A DNA stretch of 64,000 bases. It comes from Portulaca oleracea (lineage: Eukaryota > Streptophyta > Magnoliopsida > Caryophyllales > Portulacaceae). Shown piece by piece: positions 22,133 through 33,432 of this stretch. The stretch lies in contig CM055888.1 of NCBI GenBank assembly GCA_029582165.1, positions 15,478,501 through 15,542,500 of the forward strand, in the 5' to 3' direction. Under the pieces are notes generated by a model, which was not told the DNA's origin, did no database searches, and was given only the letters and a program-made list of their open reading frames with translations. Position numbers and translations under genes: made by a program. The first letter of the stretch is position 1. Every line of letters starts with the position of its first letter.

Positions 22133-22955
22133 AACCCCCAACCCCCACCCTCATATGAAAATCGGTAAACCTGAGTAAATAATGATATGCTTAAACAAAA
22201 GTGCATTAATGTCTAAAGAAAGCACATCCCTTTTCTTATATATGAACTCCAAAAGCTCGCATAAATTCATCAAAACAAACACAACCCACTTTCAATCACA
22301 CACTTTATTCAAAAAATGTTCACAAAATTCGCTTCCACCCATTACCAAAAACAACAAAAACAATGCACAATATATGAAATAAGGCGAAACAGAGAAGTAT
22401 ATACATGCATCAATTTTCATCATCTATGTCATTAAACCTCCTACCATCTTCATCCCTCAATTGGATTTTCTTGTTGGAATCCTAGGGTCATTTCTTATGA
22501 GTTTTACCTCGTTTTCTCATGAATGTAACACCCTTTCAAAAACTCATCCACTAGCTACCCTACGAAATTGAAACCCAAAAAGAATACTTAGCAGATGAAG
22601 GAATCACATCTAGGTAAATGATGATGTCAGAGAGAGGGAATATGAGGGTGGTGGTTCGGATTCACAGAGACAGAGAGTAGGGGATATTTTTTCTGAATGT
22701 ATCCATGGATATCTTTACAACCGACCATGGTTCACTTTGTAAATATCCTATACGTGGATCAAACAGAGAGAAATAAAACAATTGGAAAAAAAAAATTGTC
22801 TGTACTCTTGACTTGTCATATCAACGCTAAAGTGTCCCATTTTCCCTCATAAATTAAAAGCTCACGGTCAATTTGTATTTTGGGCCATATTTCAAATGGC
22901 CATTAACCCTTTAAAGTTCCATGAGGTGGCCCAACTTTGGATTTGGAAAATTTTG
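21737..22955. mobile_element. Long-TIR DNA element upstream of the SFGH gene
   Basis: The left end (about 21737-21870) and the reverse complement of the right end (about 22830-22955) share aligned blocks: atccaaagttg, actttaaag, ttgacc, tggccc and aatacaaattgacc. That makes inverted ends of more than 100 bp, imperfect. The interior holds (CT)n at 22090-22128 and two related AACCATGGTTCG blocks. No target duplication was identified. The right end lies about 195 bp from the SFGH start codon, so it could influence that promoter. Confidence 0.55.
22090..22128. repeat. (CT)n microsatellite
   Basis: About 39 bp of CT repeats inside the long-TIR element. Confidence 0.95.
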
Positions 22956-23149
22956 TACCCAAACAAACAATCCCTTATCAATTATCATCGTACTCCACTA
23001 CACAATGATGTGGCCAGAGACAAATAGTCAGATACTGTCACCGAGTTAGTCATTGTACTCGTATAGAATCATTCATCAGCAGCGGTGAAGAAGAAGAACT
23101 GAAGAAGAAGAAGAAGAAGAAGAAGAGAGCGAAAGAGAGAGTGAGAAAG
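22956..23149 (+). promoter_or_regulatory. Promoter and 5' UTR of SFGH
   Basis: The interval between the transposon end and the start codon has no clear TATA box. A purine-rich GAA repeat (about 23090-23130) lies just before the ATG, as in many plant 5' UTRs. Confidence 0.45.
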
Positions 23150-26100
23150 ATGGAGACGAAACCAACAGAGATTAGCAGCTCGAAAATGTTTGGAGGTTAC
23201 AACAAGAGATACAAGCATTTCAGTCCCACCTTGGGTTGTTCCATGAATTTTCACATTTACTTCCCTCCTTCTACCTCCTCTTCTCCCAAATTCCCTGTAC
23301 GTCTCCTTAATCAATCCCTAATAATTGCTTTTATCTTCTACAGCAACCGGATGCCTTGAGTTTTTCGCTTCTGGGTTTTACTTGTCTTGCCTGTTTCTCT
23401 CTTCCTTAGGGTTTCGTTTTGTGGGTTTATTGTTTGCTGATTGCTTTTCCTTTCCTTTTACGAGCCCCATTTCTATTTCCGTTATATGATCGGTTCTGCT
23501 TGATGGGTTTGTTTGGAATTTTGATGTACATTGGATTCAGTTTGAGTAATCGCATCAGATTGTTGTGCTTTTGCAACGTGTTTCTTTCTTTGGTTGGACG
23601 AGTTTTGGCTTTTTGGACAAGAGATCAATCAGTTGGTTTAGGGAATGCTCAATGATATAATGTTGTGATCCTCTTTAACCTTTTGTTGATTTCCCTTATA
23701 ACTTTTCAATAATTAGTAATGTTTTAATCTGGCTTGCTCACTGCTTGCATATGGCTCTGTTAGTTTACTTATTTACTTTGTTGTTCCAGTTTAGAAAGCA
23801 GATACTGATAAACAATTGCATGTTAATATTGGTATTGTATAATTTGTATAAAATTGTTTTGGTTGTCCTGTTGGTGAAAGAGCTGGGGAGTTGTGACTAT
23901 TTGTTTTCCTTGTCGCAGTATAAAGTCTGTATTGTGATTTTGTACAATTCAGACGTGCACTCTACGGGGCCCCGTATCCCCAAAGTGTTCAAGATTTCTG
24001 GGATGCAATTTTATAACTTGGATGACAAACTATGTGATAACAGTTAACAAGGCAGCATTGTTCTTGAACATTCATAATTTTAAAAAAGGCATGTAATGTA
24101 GGTGTTCGTCCAAAATTTTCACATGCATCATTTTCACATGTGTATGCAATTGCATGTAATTTAGTTAATCGAAGTGCAACAATTTGGGAAGAACAGGGTA
24201 TGTACTATGTAGTATGTACTATGCAGGATTATTTTCCCTATCGTTGAGCTTAATTAGCTTCTGTTTGTCTAGTTTCGTGTTTTATAGAGGTTTTAGCGGT
24301 TAGCTTGATTGTTGAGACATCTTTACAGAATGCTCCAATTTTTGGAAGTAACAAAAGCTTCTTACTTTCCCCCAAAAAAGGGGCCTCATAGTAGTTTTCC
24401 ATTTCTGGAGAAATGTTTTACAATTATGATGTATACTACAATACTATTTACTTGATTTTTGTTTGACATAGCTCTTTTACTAAGAGCTATGTATTATTAA
24501 CTAAACTTCAGAAACTAGTATCAACCTTCATGGCATATTAAGATAATAAGATGCTTCATGTGCAAGATGGGTTGGAATTTGGAAGCTACATATCGTGTGC
24601 TTTGTCCTTGGTTAATAGCTAGAAGCCTAGAAACTTGTGGGAGTTCACTTTTTGTTGTTTGGGCCTTTCATGAGTAAGGCCTAGTTCTGTGGAACATTAC
24701 CTGTTGTTGCTATGAGAAATCTTTTGATTAGGAAGCATTAAGTATGAAGTATTCCACTCATGCTATGTTTTGGTTGTTCTGGTGATTAGAAATGGAGAGT
24801 TTTTGGCGGGGTTGAAGTTTCTGGTGAGCTGTTCAAGGATAAGTGGCTCAAAAATTTGATTCTCATGGAAGAAGGATTCTGACACCCACTAATCCTCTCA
24901 GAGAGTTGTCGTTGTTGTTCTGGAGGAGGGGATGTGTTTTTGTGGTTCCTCCTTGATTAATGTTGTTTATTGTTTGGATAGCCTCTTTTGGGAAGTAATT
25001 ACTAATTAGGTTTTGTTGGATGCTCATTTTAAACAGTCCCACCCCAAACAGAAAAGAAAAAGGGGGGGGGGGGGGGGTAGAGAGAGCTCTGTTTTTGCCT
25101 TTTTGAAATTTTGCAGTCTTGTTTCTACCATGAGGAAGTTTCTGATATCTGATATTCACATGTTTGCTGATCAGGTGCTTTATTGGTTATCTGGCCTTAC
25201 CTGCACAGACGAGAATTTTATTGCTAAGTCTGGAGCTCAACGTTTAGCCTCCCAGGAGGGCATAGCTCTGATTGCAATGGACACTTCTCCAAGTAACTCT
25301 TACTATTGCTGACATTTCTTTTCTTTTTTTGAAATTTCTTGTTAAAACGTATGAACTATAGTGTAGTAAGCTTAGCATCTTAATCCGTGAATGATAGAAT
25401 GCTATTCTGTAGGAGATAAAAGAAGGCGAGTAAGTTTTGGATATAGTGTTGGACTTATCTTATGGTGGGTATTGTGAAACTCAAAATACCATTGGGGTTG
25501 TGGCATTGTTATAGAATTTGGTTAGGTGGACTCCAATGTTTTGTAGATTGGCCTTGCTATTTGAATTATTATGTGTGGCTCAGTTTCATGGCTATGGATG
25601 ACAAGTAGACATCAAGGTGCATGAAGATAGCCATGTCGGCTGGATGCTTCTTATTGGTTTTATTTTCAATTCCAGCTTTTTTCACCATGTAAACCAAAAT
25701 TTGGTTCTTGGTCTAGATACTTTTGCTATGTTCGGGTGCCTTTTTTGTTTAATTTGGTCCCTTTTTTAACCTTCCTTGGTAATTAATAGGATTGATCCCA
25801 TAGAATGCTTCTAAAAGTTCTGATCTGACCATCATTTTCATTTAATTTATTTTTCAGGAGGGCTAAATGTTGAAGGAGAGGCAGACAGCTGGGACTTTGG
25901 TGTAGGTAGGAAACATGCACTCTTTACCTGTAACGAAATAGTGGTTATTTCCTACTTTCCTTTGTGTCAAATGTCTCTGCTTTTATTTGCCATCCATAAT
26001 TTGCAGAGTAAGATGGGCACTTTGATGAATGTGATGTTATTTATCTGATTGGTTTGAAAGAACTTTATTATCCTGTTTGATTTACGCTATTCGTCACCCT

Positions 26101-27373
26101 GAAATAGGTGCTGGGTTCTACCTGAATGCTAAGCAAGAAAAGTGGAAGAACTGGTGTATGTATGACTATGTTGTCAAGGAGCTGCCTGAGCTCCTCAAAG
26201 AAAACTTCCCCCAACTTGATACTTCACGGGCATCAATATCAGGTCACTCCATGGGAGGGCATGGTGCATTGACAATCTACCTCAAAAATCTTGACAAGTA
26301 TAAGGTATTTTTCTTATTTACTCCTTGCATTTTCCGCCTTTGTGTTTTGGCTTTTCCTGTTAATGCCTCGTGAGAATGGATTGGGTTTGAATTGTTATCT
26401 GAATTTGGTGCCTCATAGTTATCATAACAATACAAAGAGTTCCATGATGTCAAGATCAGAGGTAAAAATGTGCCACTAATAAAGTTTCTACTGGGATACT
26501 GGGTAGTTGTGAGATCACATCTAATTTCCTCAGAGGAAATTTGTCCTGTAAGCTATAAGGGATTACGTAAATGGAACACAAATCATGGGAAGTTTGAGTG
26601 TTGTACTCCTGAATGCCACTGAGGTGCTTGAAGAATGAAGAGTGAAGACCAACCATGTCTATTTTGTGCTCTTGAGGTCTTTGGAGTCAGGAAGTCCTGA
26701 TTTTCTCTATCTAAAGCCGGCCTTTTGTTTTGTTTTTTTTTCCCCCCTGCTCCCCCGATGCAGTCAGTGTCAGCCTTTGCACCGATTGTTAACCCTATCA
26801 ATTGTCCATGGGGTCAAAAAGCTTTCACAAATTATCTCGGGGAAAACAAGGCTGATTGGGAGGTGAGATGAATTCCTTCACACTGTTGTTTAAATGCCGG
26901 AGCTATTTAACTGTTCCTCATGTACTAAAAAAGGAAAGGGATTCACCAATGTGCAGGAATATGATGCTACCTGCTTGATCTCAAAGTTCAACAACCTTTC
27001 AGCAACAATTCTGATTGATCAGGTAGAGAGCTCTTGTACCTATCGGTATCTGCTGCTATGAAACTGGTCCGATGTGGTTATTTAGGCCACATTCAGCTTA
27101 CCATCTTTTACTTGTTGACATGCAACAGCAGACAGTTGGTATTCAGTATTTCATATGAGATGTATTGAGTTAATGTTAGGTATGTTGATACAGGGAGATG
27201 CTGATAAATTCTTGCATGACCAACTGATGGCAAACAAGTTTGAAGAAGCATGTAGGAAGGTGAATGTTCCGTTACTTTTGCGCATGCAGCCAGGTTACGA
27301 CCACTCCTACTACTTCATTGCTACCTTTATCGACGATCACATCAGCCACCATGCCCAGGCCTTAAAGCTCTGA
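23150..27373 (+). CDS. SFGH: S-formylglutathione hydrolase (esterase D family)
   Basis: Seven exons: 23150-23296, 25175-25292, 25858-25905, 26108-26304, 26764-26862, 26957-27022 and 27194-27373. All introns are GT-AG, phases fit, and the product is 284 aa, the usual length. The enzyme hydrolyses S-formylglutathione to formate and glutathione in formaldehyde detoxification, after glutathione-dependent formaldehyde dehydrogenase; it is normally cytosolic and no signal peptide is seen. It is an alpha/beta hydrolase: [12 protein letters not shown] lies near residue 55, and the nucleophile elbow GHSMGGHGA holds Ser152. By alignment with esterase D, the triad is completed by Asp229 ([10 protein letters not shown]) and His262 (GYDHSYYF). 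The ATG follows a GAA-repeat leader, and [20 protein letters not shown] is a typical N-terminus. An AATAAG signal candidate lies at 27507. The gene looks intact. Confidence 0.96.
25058..25078. repeat. Poly-G run in SFGH intron 1
   Basis: An uninterrupted run of about 17 G follows aaaaagaaaaa-like sequence roughly 100 bp before exon 2; its length may be misjudged by sequencing. Confidence 0.8.
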
Positions 27374-27849
27374 ATCTATCCAAGCCTTTGAGTGAGCATT
27401 CCGTGGACAATTTCTGATAATTGTGTGGAAAGTGGAGACTGAGTCAGTTCTAGGCTCTGATGTGATATATCTTCCATGACTGAAATATGGATGTACTTTG
27501 AATGTCAATAAGATTTTCCTTGGATGTCTGTCTTCTGCTGACTGTGTGGTTTTTGTGTGCTTATGTGGTATATTCAATCTGTAGTGGTTGGTGTCAGACA
27601 CAATGTAGTTTTAGTTTTAAACATGGAGTTGAGGCCTGAGGGGTGGCAGAATACAAGTGAGCTATTCAAATTGTTATGTTAATCAGAGGCTTTAGGTGAT
27701 AGCTGCAGAACCAAAGTATCCAATTCATTTATTCATCTAAGCATTAAAAGTACTCGGCAGCATTCTAAGCAGTCGAGATGAAAAACGATGAGTCGGATAC
27801 CGAGTAGCCCAACTAGGGAGTGGGGTACTTTGGTAGAACTAGAGGATGG
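27374..27849. other. SFGH 3' flank
   Basis: 3' UTR and spacer. No other gene is seen. Confidence 0.5.
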
Positions 27850-28160
27850 CCACAGCTCTTATCAACTTTTTGTACTTAATTGCTATTTGGTAAAAGTTGA
27901 GTTGGTTGGATCCCCTGTGTCCCTCATGTCAGGAAGACATCGAATCTAATGATCATATCTTTTGAGATTGCTATTTTGCAAAATGAGTTTGGGATCTGGC
28001 GAAACAACATCAATGGCTCGCTTTTGATCCTATCGATCTGTTGGCCCCTGCTATTAAGCAACTACTCACTTCTTGGCGTAAAGATGAGGAGAAAAGCAGG
28101 ATAACCGTGGAGCTTTTCTACTATGGACTTTATGGAAAAGTCGAAATGATATAGTCTTCT
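27850..28160 (+). pseudogene. LINE relic (zinc-binding region after RT)
   Basis: The translation reads DPLCPSCQEDIESNDHIF, a stop, DCYFAK, a stop, then VWDLAKQ and later LWKSRND. This is the C-x2-C...H...C zinc-binding segment that follows reverse transcriptase in plant L1-type LINEs. Two stops and a frame change make it dead. RT and endonuclease are absent, so it is a short fragment. Confidence 0.6.
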
Positions 28161-28308
28161 GCACTTTATTAGTTATTATTAGTCATATAAAAATATCAAC
28201 AAGATAACTTTATGAAAAATCCGTCTCATGTGATTTACGTCAAATCAAAAAACCCTCACAATCAGAAGTGTCATGCTACATTGTAGAGAAAATATGTTAA
28301 TATGATTA

Positions 28309-28686
28309 TGGCCTTGTTTGACAAATAACTGTTGGTTTTTGTTACATTGGTTGTTTGGAAAAACTACATTGATAAAATTGGCTATTTGTGAAAATTATTT
28401 GTTAAAATTTCATTCATCACTAATATTAAAATAATATGTTTATTATTTTTATGGTGATATGTATGTAAATTTTGGTAAATTTTGAGTTAAATGATAATAT
28501 CTACAAACAATCAATCTAATAAGCAACCCATTTGAGCATATTGAGAATCAACTTGTTAACCCCAATCAACCAAGTGAATAAACTGTTTACCAAACAATCA
28601 TTTAACCAATTAAACTTGATCAAATCTTTCAATGGATCATTTTTTTTCAACAAATCATCTAATATATTGCTTACCAAACACCCCCT
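28309..28686. mobile_element. TIR MITE (hAT or PIF-like)
   Basis: The left end GGCCTTGTTTGACAAATAAC and the reverse complement of the right end (GGGGGTGTTTGGTAAGCAAT) are imperfect inverted repeats of the GGNNNTGTTTGG type. The interior is AT-rich and non-coding. Target duplications are not clear. Its right edge became the insertion site of the next element. Confidence 0.55.
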
Positions 28687-28696
28687 CGTTTTATAT

Positions 28697-29029
28697 ATAT
28701 ATTTTTTTCGATTATTGATTGCCAAAAGGTACAAAAGCTCAAAGACAACATCGCTCAGCAAACGAAACAGCAGAACAAACACCTCTAAGAGAAAAGACTA
28801 CAACCAAACAGCTAAATATAATTAACACAGCAATTACTTTCGCGATCACCGCATCCGAAAGAAATCTTTACATTTAAACGCGATGCAAGATCAGTAACTT
28901 CAATTTGGTGGGTCTTCGAGGAATCGCACGCCTATATCAGGACCAATAATCTCAGCCCTTCGGTCAATTTTAGCATTAAAAACATCCAGGGTATCCACTT
29001 CCAATAAGTTCGCCTATATCAGGAACAAA
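28697..29029 (-). pseudogene. 5'-truncated retrocopy with A-tail and 16-bp target duplication
   Basis: A perfect direct repeat CCCCCTCGTTTTATAT flanks the segment (28681-28696 and 29030-29045), the length L1-type target-primed reverse transcription produces. On the minus strand the insert ends in AATCGAAAAAAA plus an AT tract, as an mRNA-derived tail would. The 5' part has an open frame of about 37 codons ending AEIIGPDIGVRFLEDPPN and a stop, followed by UTR-like sequence. That suggests the 3' end of a cellular mRNA, copied and truncated at its 5' end. I do not recognise the parent gene. A 5'-truncated LINE tail is the alternative. Confidence 0.6.
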
Positions 29030-29060
29030 CCCCCTCGTTTTATATGTGGAAGAAAAAACA

Positions 29061-29067
<7 letters not shown>

Positions 29068-29108
<41 letters not shown>
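29068..29108. repeat. (TAA)n microsatellite
   Basis: About 13 TAA/ATA triplets, 270 bp upstream of the calcium-binding protein start. Confidence 0.95.
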
Positions 29109-29111
<3 letters not shown>

Positions 29112-29223
29112 TTGAATGAAGCAAAGGAAGGAAGACAAAGAGAAGAGAAGTAGCTTAACCGCGTAAAGATAAGAGAAATTGGGTTCTACCTCTACAGGCT
29201 CCAACCCTTACCCAACTCCTCAT

Positions 29224-29230
29224 TATAAAT
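29224..29230 (+). promoter_or_regulatory. TATA box of the calcium-binding protein gene
   Basis: TATAAAT lies 147 bp upstream of the start codon at 29377, a suitable distance for a plant promoter with a 5' UTR of about 115 bp. Confidence 0.5.
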
Positions 29231-29376
29231 GTGGGATCCTACAAGATCTAATTTTCCCCCCTTTCTTTCCCACAGTAATAACAATATATTTCTCATTTCC
29301 TATTTTGCCTTTTGTTTCTCCTCTCATATCATAACCACCTCTTTTCTCTGTGTACGTCCTGACCTGAGTGATCAGA

Positions 29377-32300
29377 ATGTCTGGGTACCCGCACAACCCA
29401 CCTGGGTACGGCTACGGTTACAACTACCCTTACGCGGGGCAACCTCAACAGCAGCCCCAACCACAGGGTTACGCACAGCCGTACGGGGGGCCCTCCGCCC
29501 CTCCGGCCAACGATAACAAACCCTACGGTGGTGCTCAGGCCTATCCCCCGCCGGCCACCACGCCGTTCGCGTCCCTGTTGCCGTCGACGTTCCCTCCTGG
29601 AACGGACCCCAACATAGTCGCCTGTTTTCAGGTGGCCGATCAGGATGGCAGTGGGATGATTGACGATAAGGAGCTCCAGAGAGCCTTGTCCACCTACAAT
29701 CAGACCTTCAGTTTGAGGACCCTTCATCTTCTCATGTATTTGTTCACCAACTCTAACGCTCGCAAGATCGGTACGTACCTCCCTTTCTATCTCGCTTCGT
29801 TTTTTTTTCCATTTCCCCCTCCGAATTTGGTTTTCTCTGATTTCATTTGATTATGCTACTCTGTTTTGCGTCGCCTCTGCCTTCTATCATGGTGGCGTAT
29901 GTTAGTGATATGTGGCTTAATCTACGCTTCTTCATTCATTCTTCTAATGCCACCTCTGTATTCTCTTCTCCTGACGTCGCTTCTCATTTTTCCCCTTTTT
30001 TTTTTCTTTTTTGTTCAGCGTTGGGGCAAATTCTTAGGCACACTAGTAACTAGGTTTTTTTTTTTAAAAAAATAATTGTTTTTGTAAAATTTTAAAAATC
30101 ATGAGTAAAACGTATAATTTTATACAATTTATGCATGTAATCTTAGTGCTGAGTGAGCTAACATTATAAAGAGCGTCCAGCTTTCCAAGAACATTTTTTG
30201 AAATTTTGATAAAGCTAACATTTAACGTTCGGAGTAGTGTTTCATATTTTTTGGTCATAAAATACCTTAGAAAATTTTATGTTCAGAAATTACCCATATC
30301 ATTGTATGTCAAATCATATTAATCAGCAAATTTAACCGCAACAACCATATGCTATCACCAATTTAAATCAATATCGGCTAGCTAGATTACTGTTGGAAAT
30401 AAGAGGTAGAAAAGGATGAGAAACTTAGATAATTAAGAGAGTCGTAGGCGTACCCACTCTCCTTAGACTTATATACAGACAGTATATATAGTCGCAGGAT
30501 AAAACTCTTGCCTTATAGGAGGAAACTTAAACAAACTCTCAATTCTTGCCTAAGATGTGCTGCAGTCACAGCCTAAAAATGGGGTGTATGGGAAGGAATG
30601 AAGTAAGTGTAAAGAGGAGGAGGAACACCCCTATTTATAATGCAATGATGCACTCTTGGATAGAGTAGAGATAGGATGATGATGTAAGAATTTGCATGGA
30701 TAAGGAAGTTAGGATAGTTAACCATGCCTAACTATCTTTATCCACACAAAAAACATGTGCTTAAAATAAATTGAGCATTTGAAAAATAAGACAAAATTGT
30801 TTTGTATTCTTAAACTTAGTACACTTAGTTTTTCACTCTTATTGCTCATCAATCTTACACATACACTTGAAAAAACATCAACAATTACTCTCAACTATAT
30901 AAACCTTTATTCATTATCTAAACCGTTAATTTTACCAGAGAGGGAGTTAATAATAATTTCTCTTCCCGAGTTACGTTTTTGTGAATGTATTCATTGTGTT
31001 GGTTTATATTTATGGTCCACTTGTCTATTTATTTATAATAATATTTGTTTTGAATGATATTCTGTGTTACTTATTTTATAGCTTGGTGGTGGGTTTAGTG
31101 GCCAAGTTTCCAACCACTTCTAATAACTTTAGGAATTTCGTACATAGCTTACCCACACTTGAAAAGTGCACATGTCTATCGATCTGTTTAATTTATTACA
31201 GATTTGTGGATCTTGTGTGAGTTGTGAGCAATGTCAAACTAACGTTAAACTTTTTGGTGCTCTCATGCGTAATGTCCAACTAAAGTTACTAAACGTTAAA
31301 CTTTTTGGTGATCTCATGCGTAATGTCCAACTAAACGTTAAATTTTTTGGTGATCTCATGCGTAATGTCCAACTAAACGTTAAATTTTTGATCTCATGAC
31401 CACATATTTTCCAACGGGCATGAATGCTTGGCTACCAGCCTACCAATAGCCAGTTGAAATGTCCCATATTTTGAAATAATCATAATTTCAAATTATTTGA
31501 AATTTTTGGATTGGATCATTTGGGCAAAACGCAAACGATGAGCTATGTGATAAAAAAGAAGAAATAGTCGCCCCAATGGCATTCTGCCAATCTGAACTTG
31601 GTATTAGTGCTGTGCGTTGTGATGTCTGTCATATTGCAGTTATAGGAATTGCTAGAACCAAGTTTTGAAGAGCTTTTCGACTGGGGTAGCCGAGTCAGAA
31701 GTTTTAGGCGTGTTTGTGGAGCCTATATGTAATGGTTTGTAGCATGTGTTTCTGAAGCAAGCCTTTTATTGATGGTTCCTAACAGGTGCTGTGATGGGTT
31801 TATATAGTCATTTATGTTCATGTACAATGTGAACTAGGAAACTTGAAATATTGGAAAGTGTTACTGTTGGGAGAAAACATTTCTTTTCTTCTTCTGTAGA
31901 ATTTAGTAAAATGGTGAACCCAAAACATAGTCGGACCAGATGAGCATCATGTCGGGCAGCAGCAACTACTGTTACAGAACTATGAATTATTCTATCTCGA
32001 GTTCTACAAATTAAGAGTCGGGTCTCCACTATCGCTTAACATTCAAACAAATATTCAGCCAAATATAACTCAAACTTCTTGGGTCCAGCGTTGATCGTTT
32101 CAGTCTATGTGCAGGTCCCAAGGAATTCACCTCTCTGTTTTACTGTCTGCAATCCTGGAGAGTAAGTAAAATCTTTAACTATGAATACTGTTTCAAGAGT
32201 TTGCTGTAGTGAAGCATTTAAGCTTGTTTAGTTTTGAGAACTGGTTTTATTTGGTATGGTTCAGGAAATATTCGAGAGATTTGACAGGGACAGGAGTGGC

Positions 32301-33432
32301 AAGATCGATGCTTTAGAGCTTCGTGATGCCTTGTATAGCCTTGGATTTGCCGTCTCACCTTCAGTATTGGACTTGCTCGTCTCTAAGTTTGACAAGACTG
32401 GGGGAAAGACCAAGGCTATTGAGTATGATAACTTCATCGAGTATGCTCTTCTTCCTCCTGATTCATCCATATTCAATCTGTTTATTGCTTAACATATTGA
32501 TGGGTCCTCATCGTACTAATTCATCTCATTCATATGTTCTAAATTCAGGTGCTGCCTCACTGTGAAGGTAAATCTCCTTTCTTGTTTTTTTCTCTATCTA
32601 CCCTACTTCTGGTTTCATTGAAGCTAAAATCTCAATGTAGAATTTTAACCCTTAACAGTTTAAGATTATGGATCATTTGCATAAGGAGTTTGTTTAGCTG
32701 AACTTCTCCTCAATCTGGTCTCATAAGCTGTGACATGCTATTAAAATCTAGTATGAGAGGACTCATAATGGATTGTTTCTGGCTCTCCTTGTTGGCTGTC
32801 AACTTTGGGTACAATTGGGGGCGCTGTTCCTTTGCAGGAATGGGACTCTAGGCTCTAAGGCTATGTTTGGTCCCTTTTTTTTTTAGTTAATGGCTGGCCA
32901 GCTCAACTTCATTCAACAAAAGACGTATCCAACTCTTTTTCCTTCATTTTTTAAAACCCAAGTGAAGAAAAGTAACTAACTTTTAAGAGAGCATTTGGTC
33001 AAAATCTTAGACTAAGGTGGGAAATTGCGAGCCCTAGTAAAAATTTCCCCAAGACCTAAATGCAACCAAACATGGAAAAATAGGTCATCTCAGGAGAATT
33101 ATACTAACCAAATGCTCTCCAAATGGTTTTCTTTCCATCCTATTTCCTAAAGACCAAACAGAGTCCAAGCCATTGACCATTCTCTTGTACTTGTCCCCTA
33201 TTAGGATACCTTGGGACTATAGTTCCCATTTGAGCATACATCCCACACTTTGCATTGTCGCTGTAAGGATAGGGTGGTATTGTTGCTTTCAATTGTACTG
33301 ATGTTGCTTTGTTGATTGAATTTCCAGGGCTTGACAGAAAAATTCAAAGCAAAGGACAAGGCATACAACGGCACCGCCACCTTCTCTTATGAGGATTTTA
33401 TGCTCTCAGTTTTGCCCCTACTTGTTGCATAA
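29377..33432 (+). CDS. Penta-EF-hand calcium-binding protein (CML49/50-like)
   Basis: Five exons: 29377-29770, 32115-32161, 32265-32440, 32549-32567 and 33328-33432. All are GT-AG and phase-consistent, giving 246 aa. Residues 1-75 form a Gly/Tyr/Pro/Gln-rich disordered tail (MSGYPHNPPGYGYGYNYPYA...), as in ALG-2/PDCD6-like plant proteins. EF-hand loops lie at 88-99 (DQDGSGMIDDKE) and 154-165 (DRDRSGKIDALE), both with good Ca ligands. A third, about 190-201, has FDKTGGKTKAIEYD and is degenerate. The C-terminus (YEDFMLSVLPLLVA) matches the family end. It should act as a calcium sensor on membranes or trafficking partners. Exon 4 is only 19 nt and encodes CCLTVK plus the end of the split Glu codon. 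Intron 1 is 2.3 kb. The Met is chosen because MSGYP fits the family; an upstream in-frame GTG does not. Confidence 0.93.
31235..31397. repeat. Minisatellite in intron 1 of the EF-hand gene
   Basis: About 3.5 copies of a 41-52 bp unit with core TTTTTGGTGATCTCATGCGT followed by aatgtccaactaaa. It lies 700 bp before exon 2. Confidence 0.85.

Noticed and set aside
23745..24047. 100-codon plus-strand frame in SFGH intron 1
   Set aside because: Hydrophobic low-complexity translation of T-rich intron sequence, with no splice support.
25013..25312. Plus-strand frame starting in SFGH intron 1
   Set aside because: Only its part from 25175 is real (SFGH exon 2). The rest is intron with a poly-G run.
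29329..29727. Minus-strand frame of 132 codons opposite exon 1 of the EF-hand gene
   Set aside because: It is antisense to a well supported exon, is Arg/Gly-rich from GC-rich codons, and has no family similarity.
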